A DNA stretch of 43,811 bases from Myxococcales bacterium (GTDB taxonomy: Bacteria; Myxococcota; Polyangia; Polyangiales; Polyangiaceae): positions 219,804 through 263,614 of the forward strand of contig PLXW01000022.1 in the NCBI GenBank assembly GCA_003151595.1, read 5' to 3'. Positions 25,827-33,568 of this stretch are shown in pieces. Under the pieces are notes generated by a model, which saw nothing but the letters and a program-made list of their open reading frames with translations, did not search any database and was not told the DNA's origin. Made by a program: the position numbers and the translations under genes. Within the stretch, counting starts at the first letter, position 1. The number at the start of each line of letters is the position of its first letter.

Positions 25827-25932
25827 GCCCTCACCCCCGCCCTCTCCCGCAAGGGGAGAGGGGCGGAGAGCGAGATCGCGGGTATGGCTCCCCTCTCCCT
25901 TTACGGGAGAGGGGTTGGGGGTGAGGGGCGCG
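25827..25932. repeat. REP-like palindrome pair upstream of the second triple-DsbA gene
   Basis: The same two-hairpin design (CCCTCTCCCGC-AA-GGGGAGAGGGG, then CCCCTCTCCCTTTACGGG with AGAGGGG and GGGGTGAGGGG), separated by 25 bp instead of 12. Its CCCT is again 54 nt from the start codon of the adjacent DsbA gene, although the intervening sequence is unrelated to the other copy. Confidence 0.85.
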
Positions 25933-25988
25933 CGGTGAGGGGACGCGCCGTGCGTGCCCGCCTCTACGCGACGGTGACCGATTCGCGA

Positions 25989-26384
25989 CTAGACGCGCGG
26001 TGGTCGATCGAGTCGCGCGTGATCGCCGTCGCGCGCGCCGAGGCACGCATCGCGATTCACGTGCGAAGAGACGAACGGCGCTTCGGGCACGGGAGGCATC
26101 GCGCTCGGGATCGCGGAGTCACCGGCGGCGATCGGCGCTGCGGGCACCGGCGCGCGACCGTCGTGCAGCGCACGAGCCGTGAGCGCCGACTCGCTGCACT
26201 CGTTCTCGTCGGGCGCGCCGATGTCGAGCGACGTGAGCGGTTCTTGAAGCTGCGGGGCCGGCGCGATGGCCGTCGCTCCGCGCGGATCGCACAACGGGGC
26301 CGATGCATACGCCGGCGCGGCGACCAGCCACGCGACGAGCGCCGTCGCGATCGCGACGAACAGACGGACCCATCGAGAAAACAT
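25989..26384 (-). CDS. Small secreted protein of unknown function
   Basis: A 131-residue protein with a Sec signal peptide (cleavage after AAPAYASA, about residue 28). The mature part begins with PLCDPRGATAIAPAPQLQEP and ends SSHVNRDACLGARDGDHARLDRPPRV; two or three Cys could pair. It is rich in Ala and Pro with no clear fold. Similar small proteins (Cys-Asp-Pro-Arg-Gly then Ala/Pro) occur in myxobacteria, but no function is known to me. It is 50 nt downstream of the haem-motif lipoprotein, same strand. Confidence 0.65.
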   Translation of the reverse strand: MFSRWVRLFVAIATALVAWLVAAPAYASAPLCDPRGATAIAPAPQLQEPLTSLDIGAPDENECSESALTARALHDGRAPVPAAPIAAGDSAIPSAMPPVPEAPFVSSHVNRDACLGARDGDHARLDRPPRV

Positions 26385-26434
26385 CCGCGGGGAGTCTGGA
26401 TCGGCCGGGGACCCTCGGGCAAGCGATTCGTCGT

Positions 26435-27667
26435 TTACGGGGGGAACGACCCCACCGGGAAGCTCCCGTTCGTGATCCACTTTTTCACGGCGGTCACGTC
26501 CGCGATGTCGGGCGTGCTGGTCCCGATCGGCGGCATTTGCAGGTTCGGAACGTTGCGGCTGGCCGCCATGAACGGCACCAAGCTCGTCCCAATTCCGCCA
26601 TCGAACCCATCGTTCGGCGTGATGCGATGCCACCCTTCGCCCGAGTATGGCGACAGCTGAGGCGTGATGTTCACGGCGGTCAGGTATGTATTCGTGTGCG
26701 CCACGTCGCCGAGCGTCGCCCCCGCGTCGGTCGTCCCGATCTCGAGCCGCATCAGCAGCCCCGACGACGCCGCGGTCGCTCCGGGCGAGGCGCTATGGCA
26801 CGACGTTCCGCAGTTCGCGTGCAGCCATCCGAGCGCGGGCGCCGCGAAGCCGGTGCCGTCGTCGGGCATCGTGATCGCGCCGACGGGCGCTTGCGTGAGG
26901 AGACCTCCGCTCACGAGCGTCGCCAGCGTCACGCCGCTCGCCGACGGCTGCGCGAGGCTCACCGCCTCGACGCCGAGCAAGCGATCGATGCGCCCCGAGT
27001 GACACGTGTCGCACTCGTCGATCGGCGGGATGGCGTACGACGACCCGCCGACGTTCGTCGCGCCCGTCGCCGTGTACACCGCCGACCCGTCCGCGCCCCA
27101 CGCATACGCGCCGCGAACCCAGTCGTCGTCGCCCCGCTTCCAGTAGAAGCGGGTCTCCACGCGATGCCCGCTGATCTGGAACTCTTGCCACGCCTTCGTT
27201 CCGACCGGGAAGCGCCACTCGTTCATGTCGCTCGAGTCGATCTTCGTCCCCGTGGGCAAGAAGAGGAAGCGCGCGACCGACGCGCCGTCGCTCCACAGGT
27301 GGAGGCCGGGGTCGAAGGGTTGCACGCCGGCGGCGACGGTCTTCTTCGCGAAGTCGGCGTAGAGGCCGGTGCACTGGAGATCATTGGGCGCCGAGAAGCT
27401 GGCGTCTTCGGCGGCGCAGTTGGGGCCCGCGGGGGCGTCGAGCGTGCCGTCGCCGAGCGTGATCGATCCGTCCAGGTTGAGGATGATCGTGGGCGCGTCG
27501 GTCGTGGAGTTGGGGCCGCCGTCGAAGCCGGGGGCGACGCCGCTATCGCCGGGGAGGTCGTCGATCAAGTTCGAGCAACCGCCGAACGCCCCCGCGATCC
27601 CCGCGAGCACGAACGGCACCGCGAAGACGAACGAGCGTGCGAGCACCGCGCGGTGCGTGGAGGGCAT
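26435..27667 (-). CDS. Secreted lipoprotein with c-type haem motifs
   Basis: A 410-residue protein with a lipoprotein signal ending AFGGC. An Asp/Gly linker leads to a body with CDTCHS (a CxxCH haem site) and, about 70 residues later, NCGTSCHS (a CxxxCH variant), both followed by His. Trp/Tyr-rich strands (RFLFLPTGTKID, FYWKRGDDDWVRGAYAWG) precede them, as in myxobacterial proteins of this type. A C-terminal VTAVKKWITNG helix suggests a cytochrome-like end. Role in periplasmic electron transfer is an inference. It starts 9 nt after the PAP2 stop. Confidence 0.8.
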   Translation of the reverse strand: MPSTHRAVLARSFVFAVPFVLAGIAGAFGGCSNLIDDLPGDSGVAPGFDGGPNSTTDAPTIILNLDGSITLGDGTLDAPAGPNCAAEDASFSAPNDLQCTGLYADFAKKTVAAGVQPFDPGLHLWSDGASVARFLFLPTGTKIDSSDMNEWRFPVGTKAWQEFQISGHRVETRFYWKRGDDDWVRGAYAWGADGSAVYTATGATNVGGSSYAIPPIDECDTCHSGRIDRLLGVEAVSLAQPSASGVTLATLVSGGLLTQAPVGAITMPDDGTGFAAPALGWLHANCGTSCHSASPGATAASSGLLMRLEIGTTDAGATLGDVAHTNTYLTAVNITPQLSPYSGEGWHRITPNDGFDGGIGTSLVPFMAASRNVPNLQMPPIGTSTPDIADVTAVKKWITNGSFPVGSFPP

Positions 27668-27676
27668 CGCGCTTCA

Positions 27677-28231
27677 CTATAGCCGACGCGCGCGAACGGC
27701 GGTGAAGCGGCGCCCGGCGAGCCCGCCCAGCGTCGCGCCCAGGATCGCGCCCGAGACGACGTCGCCCGGGAAGTGCGCGCCGAGCACCACGCGCGAGACG
27801 CCGACGCACGCCGCGAAGACGACGCATGCGATGGCGGCGGCGAGCGCGAAGCGCGGGCGCGGCGTGCGATCGAGGAGCGCGCGCGCGGTGAAGACCGCGA
27901 AGGCGAAGCTCCCCGCAGAGTGTCCGCTGGGGAACGACGGATCGGTCGGCGTGCGGAGGATGCAGTGCGCGAGATCGGCGCACGCCAGGTACGGACGCTC
28001 GCGCGCGATCGCGATCTTCGTCATGAAGACGACGAGCGCCGTCCCCACGAGCACCGCCAGGAGCCACACGCCGAAGCGCCGCGCGGGCGGCGTGAACAGG
28101 AGCGGAACGATCGCCAGCATGCACCACCCGCCGCCGATGGCGCTGAAGACCAAGGCCAGCGTCCGTATCGCGCCCGGGTCGCCGTTCGCGAAGATCGCGC
28201 GGAAGAGGCTCTCGTCGATTCGGTGCAGCAC
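27677..28231 (-). CDS. PAP2-family membrane phosphatase
   Basis: A 184-residue membrane protein with five or six helices and the three acid-phosphatase motifs: KIAIARERP, PSFPSGHSAG and SRVVLGAHFPGDV. Catalytic His and Arg residues are all present. Family members remove phosphate from phosphatidate, undecaprenyl pyrophosphate or similar lipids. It is the first gene of the minus-strand set that continues to the haem-motif lipoprotein, and it diverges from tyrA across about 95 nt. Confidence 0.93.
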   Translation of the reverse strand: MLHRIDESLFRAIFANGDPGAIRTLALVFSAIGGGWCMLAIVPLLFTPPARRFGVWLLAVLVGTALVVFMTKIAIARERPYLACADLAHCILRTPTDPSFPSGHSAGSFAFAVFTARALLDRTPRPRFALAAAIACVVFAACVGVSRVVLGAHFPGDVVSGAILGATLGGLAGRRFTAVRARRL

Positions 28232-28325
28232 GTCGTCCTCGCCTCTATCCGACGCGGCGCGCGTCGCCGCAAGCGTCGCGCGCCGTCCGCGCTACGCTCC
28301 CGTCCAAGATGAGTCGCGAGAAACC

Positions 28326-29462
28326 ATGAGCAGCGCGAAACCCCCGAGCCCCCTCCTCGCCATGCGCGACGCCCTCACCGCGTGCGACGTGCAGATCGTC
28401 CAGCTCCTCGGCGAACGGATGCGACTGATTCGCCGCGTCGCCGAGCTGAAGGCGCAAGCGCGACTCCCGTCGTTCGATCGCGAGCGTGAAGGCGCGCTCA
28501 TGAGCGATCTGCTCGACAAGGCGACCGAGGCCGACGTCCCCGGCGACGTCGTTCGCGACGTGTACGCGACGCTCTTCGCGGCGTCGCGCGCGGCGCAGCG
28601 GCGCGTGCTTCAAGCGGGCGATCCCCACTACTCGATCGGCATCCTCGGCGGCACTTCGGGGATGGGCGCGTTCCTCGCGCGCTTGCTCGATGGCGCGGGC
28701 TACCCGGTGGAGACGACGGGGCTCGATCGCGGGGCGCCGAACGCCGAGGTCGCCGCGCGGCACGATCTCGTCATCGTCGCCGTGCCGATCGCGGCGACGC
28801 GCACGGTGATCGAGCAGGTGGCGCCGCTCGTGAAGCGCGGCGCGTGCATCGCCGACGTGACGAGCGTGAAGCGCGCGCCGCTGGAAGCGATGCTCGCCGG
28901 CGCGCCCGCCGACGTCGACGTCGTGGGGACGCATCCGATGTTCGGCCCCAGCGGGCAAGACATGGATCGGCAGAAGGTCGTGCTCGTGCGCGGCCGCGGC
29001 GAGCTCGGCTTCGATCGCGTGAAGCGCCTCTTCGAGTCGTTCGGCGCCGAGGTCATCGAAGCGACCGCCGAAGAGCACGACGCGCAGATGGCGCTCATCC
29101 AGGTGCTCGTGCACGAGAAGACGATGGTGCTCGGCTCGGTGCTCGAGCGCCTGAAGGCGAAGCTCGCCCGCTCGCGCGACTTCGCGAGCCCCATCTACCG
29201 CGCCGAGCTCTCGATGATCGGGCGCATGTTCTCGCAAGGGGCCGAGCTCTACGCCGACATCCTCACCTCGAACCCCGACGGCGCCGCCGCCTCGCGCGTC
29301 TTCGAAGAGGAAGCGTCGCGGTTCGCGCGCGCGGTCGGCGCCGGAGACCGCGAGGCCATCGTCACGCGCTTCCGCGAGGTGGCCGCGTACATGACCGACT
29401 TCGCGCAGTGGGCGAAGAAAGAGAGCGACGCGATCCTCTCCGACGTCGTGAAGCACGGCTGA
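28326..29462 (+). CDS. tyrA: Bifunctional chorismate mutase/prephenate dehydrogenase (T-protein)
   Basis: A 378-residue fusion like enterobacterial TyrA. Residues 10-90 form the helical AroQ-type chorismate mutase (ACDVQIVQLLGERMRLIRRVAELKAQ), and 100-378 the NAD-dependent dehydrogenase with GILGGTSGMGAFLARLL, the substrate-binding GTHPMFGPSG (His as the catalytic candidate) and helical dimer region. It converts chorismate to prephenate and then to 4-hydroxyphenylpyruvate in tyrosine synthesis. The ATG at 28326 is chosen; the frame is open far upstream without meaning. An overlapping 6-codon ATG frame (28309-28329) ends over the start codon. Confidence 0.95.
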   Translation: MSSAKPPSPLLAMRDALTACDVQIVQLLGERMRLIRRVAELKAQARLPSFDREREGALMSDLLDKATEADVPGDVVRDVYATLFAASRAAQRRVLQAGDPHYSIGILGGTSGMGAFLARLLDGAGYPVETTGLDRGAPNAEVAARHDLVIVAVPIAATRTVIEQVAPLVKRGACIADVTSVKRAPLEAMLAGAPADVDVVGTHPMFGPSGQDMDRQKVVLVRGRGELGFDRVKRLFESFGAEVIEATAEEHDAQMALIQVLVHEKTMVLGSVLERLKAKLARSRDFASPIYRAELSMIGRMFSQGAELYADILTSNPDGAAASRVFEEEASRFARAVGAGDREAIVTRFREVAAYMTDFAQWAKKESDAILSDVVKHG

Positions 29463-29601
29463 CGCCGCACCCGCGGCTGGATCGCGAACGATCCGAACTG
29501 GATCGCGCGTGGACCGCTTTCCGTTGAAAAATTCCGTCAATCACGGGGATTTCGTGTGGCGCGAGGTGTGCTCCTTCGCCTGATGGGCGGAGGACACGAC
29601 G

Positions 29602-31773
29602 ATGGCGACTTGGACTAAGCGTGGCGTGCAGACGTACGGAGGCGTGGCGATCGTTCTCGCCGCGGCGTGCGCGGCGGCGTGCGGAGGCGGAAGCAACGCC
29701 CCCGGCGGCTCGCACCCGAACCCCGGCAGCGCGAACGACGGCGGCGCGATCCCTTCGCTCGAAGGGGACGGCGGCGTCCCGCAGCTCGGCGTCCCATCGA
29801 TCACCTCCATCGCCATCTCGCCCGCGACCGCCGCCGTCGAATCGGTCGATGGCGCGCCCGTCACGCAAGGCTTCACCATCGTGGCCCAGTACGACGACGG
29901 AACGAGCGGACCGCTCACCGACGGCGTGACGTGGACCGCGGGCGTTCCTCAGGCGGGATCGATCGCATCGACCGGCATGTACACGGCGAGCGGATCGATC
30001 GGCAGCGTCGTCCCCGTCACCGCGACCTACAAGACGATCACGGCGACCGCGTCGCTCACCGTGAAGCTCCACCTGCATCAGGGCGCGACGACCGTCGGCG
30101 GCACGGTCGCCAGCGCGCTCGCCGGCGCGACCACGCCCGACACGAGCGCCACGTGGGCCTACCCGTACAACGGTACCGTCTTCCCGCGCGGCCTCATCGC
30201 CCCCGTGCTCCAGTGGAACGGCGGGACGGCGAGCGACGACGTCTTCGTCCACGTGACGAGCCCCACCTTCGAGCTCGAGTCGTACGCCGCCGCCGCAGGG
30301 CCGAACGCGCAGTTCACGTTCGACGCCGCCACGTGGCAGAAGCTCACCGACTCGACCGCCGGACAGGCGACGCTCTCGGTCGCGCGCTGGAACGGAACGG
30401 CGGCCACGATCCTCGCCAGCCACACGTGGACGATCGCGGCCGCGTCGATGCGCGGCACGATCTACTACTGGGCGCAGAACATCGGCCGCGTCGTGCGCAT
30501 CAAGCCCGGCGCAGCGACGCCCGACGACTTCGCCAACGCTCCTCCGCTCAACGACACGAGCACGTACCCGTCGAGCTCGTGCTTGATGACGTGCCACACG
30601 GTCTCGGCGAACGGCGCCGTGCTCGTGAGCGGCGGCGGGAGCTTCGGAGGGTCGTACTCGCTCGCCACCGGGCAACCGATTCACTCGCTCGGCGGCGTGT
30701 GGGGCGGCGGACCGACGGGCGCGGAGAGCGATCCCTCCGTCGTGCAGTGGTCGAACTCCGCGCTCACGCCCGACGGCGCGTATGTCGTCGAGAACCAGAT
30801 GGCGTCGCAGCTCAGTCAGGCGGTGAGCGGGCCGGCCTACGGCGGCATGTTCAAGACCGCCGACGGCACCGCGGTCGCCACGTCGGGACTCCCGAGCGAC
30901 CCCGTCTTCATGCCCGCCTTCTCACCCGACGCGAGCAAGATGGTCTACGTCGCCGGCGTGGCCTCGGTGCCCGCCGACTGGATCAGCAGCGCGGCGCCGG
31001 GCGCGCTTCGCGTGATGGACTTCAACGAGTCCGGCTCCCCGATGCTCACCAACGCGCGCGATCTCGTCCAGCCCGGCGCGGCGCCGTACACCGACATCAC
31101 GTGGCCCACCGTCTCACCCGACGGTCACTGGGCGCTCTACGCGCGCTTGAACAGCACGATCATCGACTCGCGCGGATCGTGCGGCGGTAGCGGCTGCGAC
31201 TACGCCACGCTCGGCGACATGTACCTGGCCGACACGACGAAGCCGAACAGCGAGATCCGTTTGGCCGCGCTCGACGGCGACTCGTATCCGTTCGCCGCCG
31301 GCGCGCGCGACCTCCACTACAACTACGAGCCGACGTTCGCGCCCGTCGCGGCCGGCGGTTACTACTGGGTCGTGTTCACGAGCCGCCGCACGTACGGCAA
31401 CACGCTCACCGGCACGCCCGCGGTGACCAAGCAGCTGTGGGTCGCGGCGATCGATCAGAACCCGAAGCCCGGCGTCGATCCCAGCCACCCGGCGTTCATG
31501 CTCCCCGGCCAGGACGCGACGACGCTCAACCTCCGCGGCTTCTGGGCGCTCGATCCCTGCAAGGGCGACGGGCAAGGGTGCGCCTCGGGGACCGAGTGCT
31601 GCGGCGGCTACTGCGACGCCACCGGCGGCGACTCCGGCGGCCCCGTGTGCGGCGCGATGGCTCCTGCGTGCGGGAACGACGGCGACAAGTGCAACGTCGC
31701 GGCCGACTGCTGCGGCGCGGCTTCGGGCACCACGTGCATCAATCACGTGTGCTCGGAAGCGGCCCCGAAATGA
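29602..31773 (+). CDS. Large secreted lipoprotein: Ig-like, propeller, haem motif and Cys-rich tail
   Basis: A 723-residue protein. The signal ends AAACAAACGGG with a lipidation Cys. Residues 70-160 form a bacterial Ig-like domain (ITSIAISPATAAVESVD to TYKTITATASLTVKLH). The centre has SSSCLMTCHTVSANG, a CxxCH haem-like site, and WD/TolB-like propeller strands (ALTPDGAYVVENQ, FMPAFSPDASKMVYVAG, TWPTVSPDGHWALYARL). The C-terminal 65 residues are Cys-rich (CKGDGQGCASGTECCGGYC and CNVAADCC), resembling a dickkopf/knottin-like module. This mosaic is typical of Polyangia surface proteins. No enzymatic role is proposed. Confidence 0.85.
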   Translation: MATWTKRGVQTYGGVAIVLAAACAAACGGGSNAPGGSHPNPGSANDGGAIPSLEGDGGVPQLGVPSITSIAISPATAAVESVDGAPVTQGFTIVAQYDDGTSGPLTDGVTWTAGVPQAGSIASTGMYTASGSIGSVVPVTATYKTITATASLTVKLHLHQGATTVGGTVASALAGATTPDTSATWAYPYNGTVFPRGLIAPVLQWNGGTASDDVFVHVTSPTFELESYAAAAGPNAQFTFDAATWQKLTDSTAGQATLSVARWNGTAATILASHTWTIAAASMRGTIYYWAQNIGRVVRIKPGAATPDDFANAPPLNDTSTYPSSSCLMTCHTVSANGAVLVSGGGSFGGSYSLATGQPIHSLGGVWGGGPTGAESDPSVVQWSNSALTPDGAYVVENQMASQLSQAVSGPAYGGMFKTADGTAVATSGLPSDPVFMPAFSPDASKMVYVAGVASVPADWISSAAPGALRVMDFNESGSPMLTNARDLVQPGAAPYTDITWPTVSPDGHWALYARLNSTIIDSRGSCGGSGCDYATLGDMYLADTTKPNSEIRLAALDGDSYPFAAGARDLHYNYEPTFAPVAAGGYYWVVFTSRRTYGNTLTGTPAVTKQLWVAAIDQNPKPGVDPSHPAFMLPGQDATTLNLRGFWALDPCKGDGQGCASGTECCGGYCDATGGDSGGPVCGAMAPACGNDGDKCNVAADCCGAASGTTCINHVCSEAAPK

Positions 31774-31807
31774 TCGGACGCTGAGACCCGCGCGCGCGGT
31801 TCGCGCT

Positions 31808-32191
31808 TCAGTGCGGGCGGAGGCTCTTGAAGATGAGCCCGAAGCCGGCGGCCATCGTCGCCACCATGATGAGCACGACGGTGAGGCTCGTTCGCTGGAA
31901 CGCGATGTCCATGTTGAGGAGCACGCCGGCGAAGATGAAGAGGAGCGCGCCCGCGGTGAGAACCCAACCGAGGATCGATTTGCCGTTCGCGAACAGCATG
32001 GCCACGCCGAAGATGAGCGGAACGAGGAGCACGCCGAAGGGGTGGCTCATGCCGCCGAAGCTCCAGAAGCCAGTGGTCACGGTCACGCGATCGAAGATCA
32101 GGTAGACGCCGAGCGACGCGAGGATCGCTCCGACGATGAACTCGCCGAGGCCGCCCGAGGTCCCGCCTGCGCCGCGCCGCTCCTTCTCCAT
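31808..32191 (-). CDS. Small polytopic membrane protein
   Basis: A 127-residue protein with about four hydrophobic helices (VGAILASLGVYLIF, GVLLVPLIFGVAMLFA, ILGWVLTAGALLFIFAGVLL, VVLIMVATMAAGFGLIF) and a short polar N terminus. It has no recognised family. It is the last gene of the molybdoenzyme/PepSY set on the same strand, 55 nt after the PepSY gene. Confidence 0.75.
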   Translation of the reverse strand: MEKERRGAGGTSGGLGEFIVGAILASLGVYLIFDRVTVTTGFWSFGGMSHPFGVLLVPLIFGVAMLFANGKSILGWVLTAGALLFIFAGVLLNMDIAFQRTSLTVVLIMVATMAAGFGLIFKSLRPH

Positions 32192-32246
32192 GACGATCGA
32201 GCCTACGCGATCTACGCGCGCGCTCGATCGACGTCGCGCCTCGTCG

Positions 32247-32810
32247 TCACGGTCCGCCGGAGAATACGACGTACGCCGCGGGGATGGCCGCGCCGATCAG
32301 CACGAACACCGCACCGCGCCCGAGCATCCCGCGCTTGCCGGCGATCATGAACATGCCGCTCGTCGCCAGGAAGAGGAGCGCCACGGCGTACGTATCGGCC
32401 ACGTAGCGCCACGCGCGCTTGCCGCGATTGAGGTGAAGCCAGTTGGCGAGACGGAGGAAGAAGCGCGGCTTCTGCCCCTCGTCGTCGACGTGGCCGGTCT
32501 CGGGGTTCACGTGGAGCGTGCGGTGCTCGTACGTGACGTCGAGCTCCGTGGGCGAGGCGCGGTACACGTCGCGCGCGTCTTCCTTGATGCCGAGCTTCGA
32601 GGCCGCGAGCTTGGCGATGGCGTCGTCGGTCTTGTCCGTGACAGGGCCGAGCTCGTGCTGCGCGGTGTAGTTGGCGAAGCTCGGGTCCCAGTCGCCGATG
32701 TGATTCACCGCCAGCCCCGAGGCGGCGTAGATGAACGTCAGTCCGACCGCCGTGTACCCGAAGTCGCGATGCAGCGCGCGGAGCCACGCGCGCCATTGAA
32801 TGCGAGGCAT
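32247..32810 (-). CDS. PepSY-type membrane protein, likely partner of the molybdoenzyme
   Basis: A 187-residue protein with an N-terminal helix (residues about 14-33), a periplasmic part that reads like a PepSY fold (LAASKLGIKEDARDVYRASPTELDVTYEHRTLHVNPETGHV) and two C-terminal helices. WLHLNRGKRAW and HRDFGY contain His that could bind haem in PepSY_TM-like proteins. It follows the molybdoenzyme gene after 4 nt, so it could pass electrons to it in the manner of MsrQ; that role is inferred from position. Confidence 0.8.
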   Translation of the reverse strand: MPRIQWRAWLRALHRDFGYTAVGLTFIYAASGLAVNHIGDWDPSFANYTAQHELGPVTDKTDDAIAKLAASKLGIKEDARDVYRASPTELDVTYEHRTLHVNPETGHVDDEGQKPRFFLRLANWLHLNRGKRAWRYVADTYAVALLFLATSGMFMIAGKRGMLGRGAVFVLIGAAIPAAYVVFSGGP

Positions 32811-32814
32811 GGCT

Positions 32815-33522
32815 CTACGAATACCTCTCCTCTTTCCAAGGATCGGCGTGGTTGTTGTAGCCGCGCACTTCCCAGTAGCCGGGATCGTCGACCGTCGCGA
32901 AGCGAATGCCGGTCAGCCACTTGGCGCTCTTCCAGAAGTAGAGATCCGGAATCAGCGCGCGCGCTGGCGCTCCGTTCTGGCGCTGCAGCGGCTGCCCTTC
33001 GTGGCGATGCGCGACGAGCGACGTCGGCGCGAGCGCCTCGCGGAGGAGCACGTTCGATGTGTAGCCGCCGTACGCCTCGAAGATGACGTGACGCGCGGAG
33101 GGCTTCAGCTTCGCGCGCGCCGCGAGATCGGCGATCTTCACGCCGGTGAAGTGCGCGTCGAGCATCGTCCACTTCGTCACGCAGTGGACGTCGCACGTCT
33201 GCTCGACCTGCGGCATGGCCAGGAGCTCGGCGAAGCCGATCTCGAAGGGCTGCTCGACCTCGCCGTAGACCTTCAGCTTGAAGTGACCGGGACTCGGGTC
33301 GCCGTCCTGGCCCCCCATCGGTCGCAGGTGCTTCAAGAGGTACTGGCTCGGTGGGAGGCGCGAGCGTCCGTCGGCGCGCTTGTCGTTCCGGGCGCGCTCT
33401 TCCTCTTGCTCACTGGCGCAGACGTACGTGGAGCCGCCCAGGGCCAGGACCAGCGTTCCGGCGGTCACCCCGCGCAAGAAGACGCGGCGGTGCATCGAAG
33501 GTTCGATCGGTCGCGACATCAT
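32815..33522 (-). CDS. Tat-exported molybdopterin oxidoreductase (sulfite oxidase/MsrP fold)
   Basis: A 235-residue protein. HRRVFLRG at residues 11-18 is a twin-arginine signal, so it is exported folded. The core matches the SUOX-fold molybdopterin domain: FKLKVYGEVEQPFEI, EQTCDVHCVTKWTM (Cys114 as the Mo ligand candidate), and GGYTSNVLLREAL, PLQRQNGAPARALIPDLYFWKSAKWLTGIRF. It is shorter than MsrP and lacks the dimerisation domain. Substrate may be oxidised sulfur groups, unproven. ATG at 33522 gives MMSRP, and a second ATG directly precedes HRRVFLRG. Confidence 0.9.
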   Translation of the reverse strand: MMSRPIEPSMHRRVFLRGVTAGTLVLALGGSTYVCASEQEEERARNDKRADGRSRLPPSQYLLKHLRPMGGQDGDPSPGHFKLKVYGEVEQPFEIGFAELLAMPQVEQTCDVHCVTKWTMLDAHFTGVKIADLAARAKLKPSARHVIFEAYGGYTSNVLLREALAPTSLVAHRHEGQPLQRQNGAPARALIPDLYFWKSAKWLTGIRFATVDDPGYWEVRGYNNHADPWKEERYS

Positions 33523-33568
33523 CCATCACTACGCGCCACCGGCGTCCTCGGTTACGGTCCCCCCATCG

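Noticed and set aside
27369..28325. Upstream extension of the tyrA frame
   Set aside because: Translation is Ser/Arg/Thr-rich and antisense to PAP2 and the haem-motif lipoprotein; the chorismate mutase starts at 28326.
28309..28329. Six-codon frame (MSREKP) overlapping the tyrA start, possible leader peptide
   Set aside because: It has no Tyr codons or attenuator-like hairpins; its overlap with the start codon is likely chance.
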